Positions 8,482 to 8,533 of a DNA stretch of 8,533 nucleotides are shown here, piece after piece. Source of the DNA: Clostridiales bacterium (GTDB taxonomy: Bacteria > Bacillota > Clostridia > Oscillospirales > Oscillospiraceae). Every line of letters starts with the position of its first letter. Positions within the stretch are counted from its first letter, which is position 1. The notes beneath the pieces are model-generated. The model was given only the letters and a program-made list of their open reading frames with translations, ran no database searches and was not told the origin of the DNA. The stretch is taken from the NCBI GenBank assembly GCA_019421975.1, contig JAHZEE010000065.1:1-8533 (forward strand), written 5' to 3'. A program made the translations under genes and the position numbers.

Positions 8482-8533
8482 CCCTCCACATCCTTTCCAA
8501 ACCGGTCTTCAATCACACACACCAGCGCAATGA
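8478..8533 (-). CDS. C-terminal end of upstream gene, probably MalF-type permease (partial)
   Basis: The open frame ends I-A-L-V-C-V-I-E-D-R-F-G-K-D-V-E-G and then TGA at 8478-8480. That stop overlaps the ATG of the MalG-type gene as ATGA, which is typical of coupled genes. A hydrophobic stretch followed by a short charged tail fits the end of a MalF-type permease, which usually comes just before MalG. Only 17 residues are visible, so the identity rests mostly on context. Confidence 0.55.
   Translation of the reverse strand, partial: IALVCVIEDRFGKDVEG

Overview
The window looks like chromosome of a GC-rich, Gram-positive (monoderm) Clostridia-type bacterium, plausibly of the Oscillospiraceae/Ruminococcaceae sort. 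The grounds are strong purine-rich Shine-Dalgarno sites (AAGGAG, GGGAGG, GGAGG), a YitT/DUF2179 membrane protein, a Gram-positive-style lipoprotein, a UgpC/MsmK-type sugar ABC ATPase and tightly packed operons. The lineage is an inference; no rRNA or other marker gene is present.

Left part (1-3294). The first bases hold the start of a leftward gene with its own Shine-Dalgarno site and a good sigma-A-like promoter. A divergent intergenic region with nested inverted repeats separates it from a rightward YitT-family membrane protein gene (304-1170), which ends at a perfect hairpin terminator. After about 180 bases comes a two-gene rightward unit: a UPF0178 (YaiI/YqxD) PIN-like protein (1396-1836) and, 21 bases later, a 478-residue lipoprotein (1858-3294) with a large helical C-terminal domain of uncertain function.

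Centre. A perfect GC-rich palindrome with A and T flanks fills the 29-base gap between two convergent stop codons (3294/3324) and should terminate transcription from both sides.

Right part (3324-8533), all leftward. The order of transcription is: the tail of a gene that is probably a MalF-type permease, a MalG-type sugar permease gene broken by an apparent internal deletion and frameshift, a 675-residue HlyD/MacA-type adaptor with a very long coiled coil, a MacB-periplasmic-core protein with only two membrane segments, and a UgpC/MsmK-type ATPase. The genes overlap or lie 1-13 bases apart, so they are almost certainly one transcript.

This operon is the main point of interest. It joins importer parts (MalFG-type permeases and a UgpC-type ATPase) to exporter/tripartite-pump parts (MacA-like adaptor and a cut-down MacB-like protein), without the MacB-type ATPase or the FtsX-type three-helix membrane block that normally go with them. 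Either an importer has acquired an extracytoplasmic accessory complex, or the MacAB-like pair is driven by a sugar-importer ATPase. In this copy the MalG-type permease appears inactivated.
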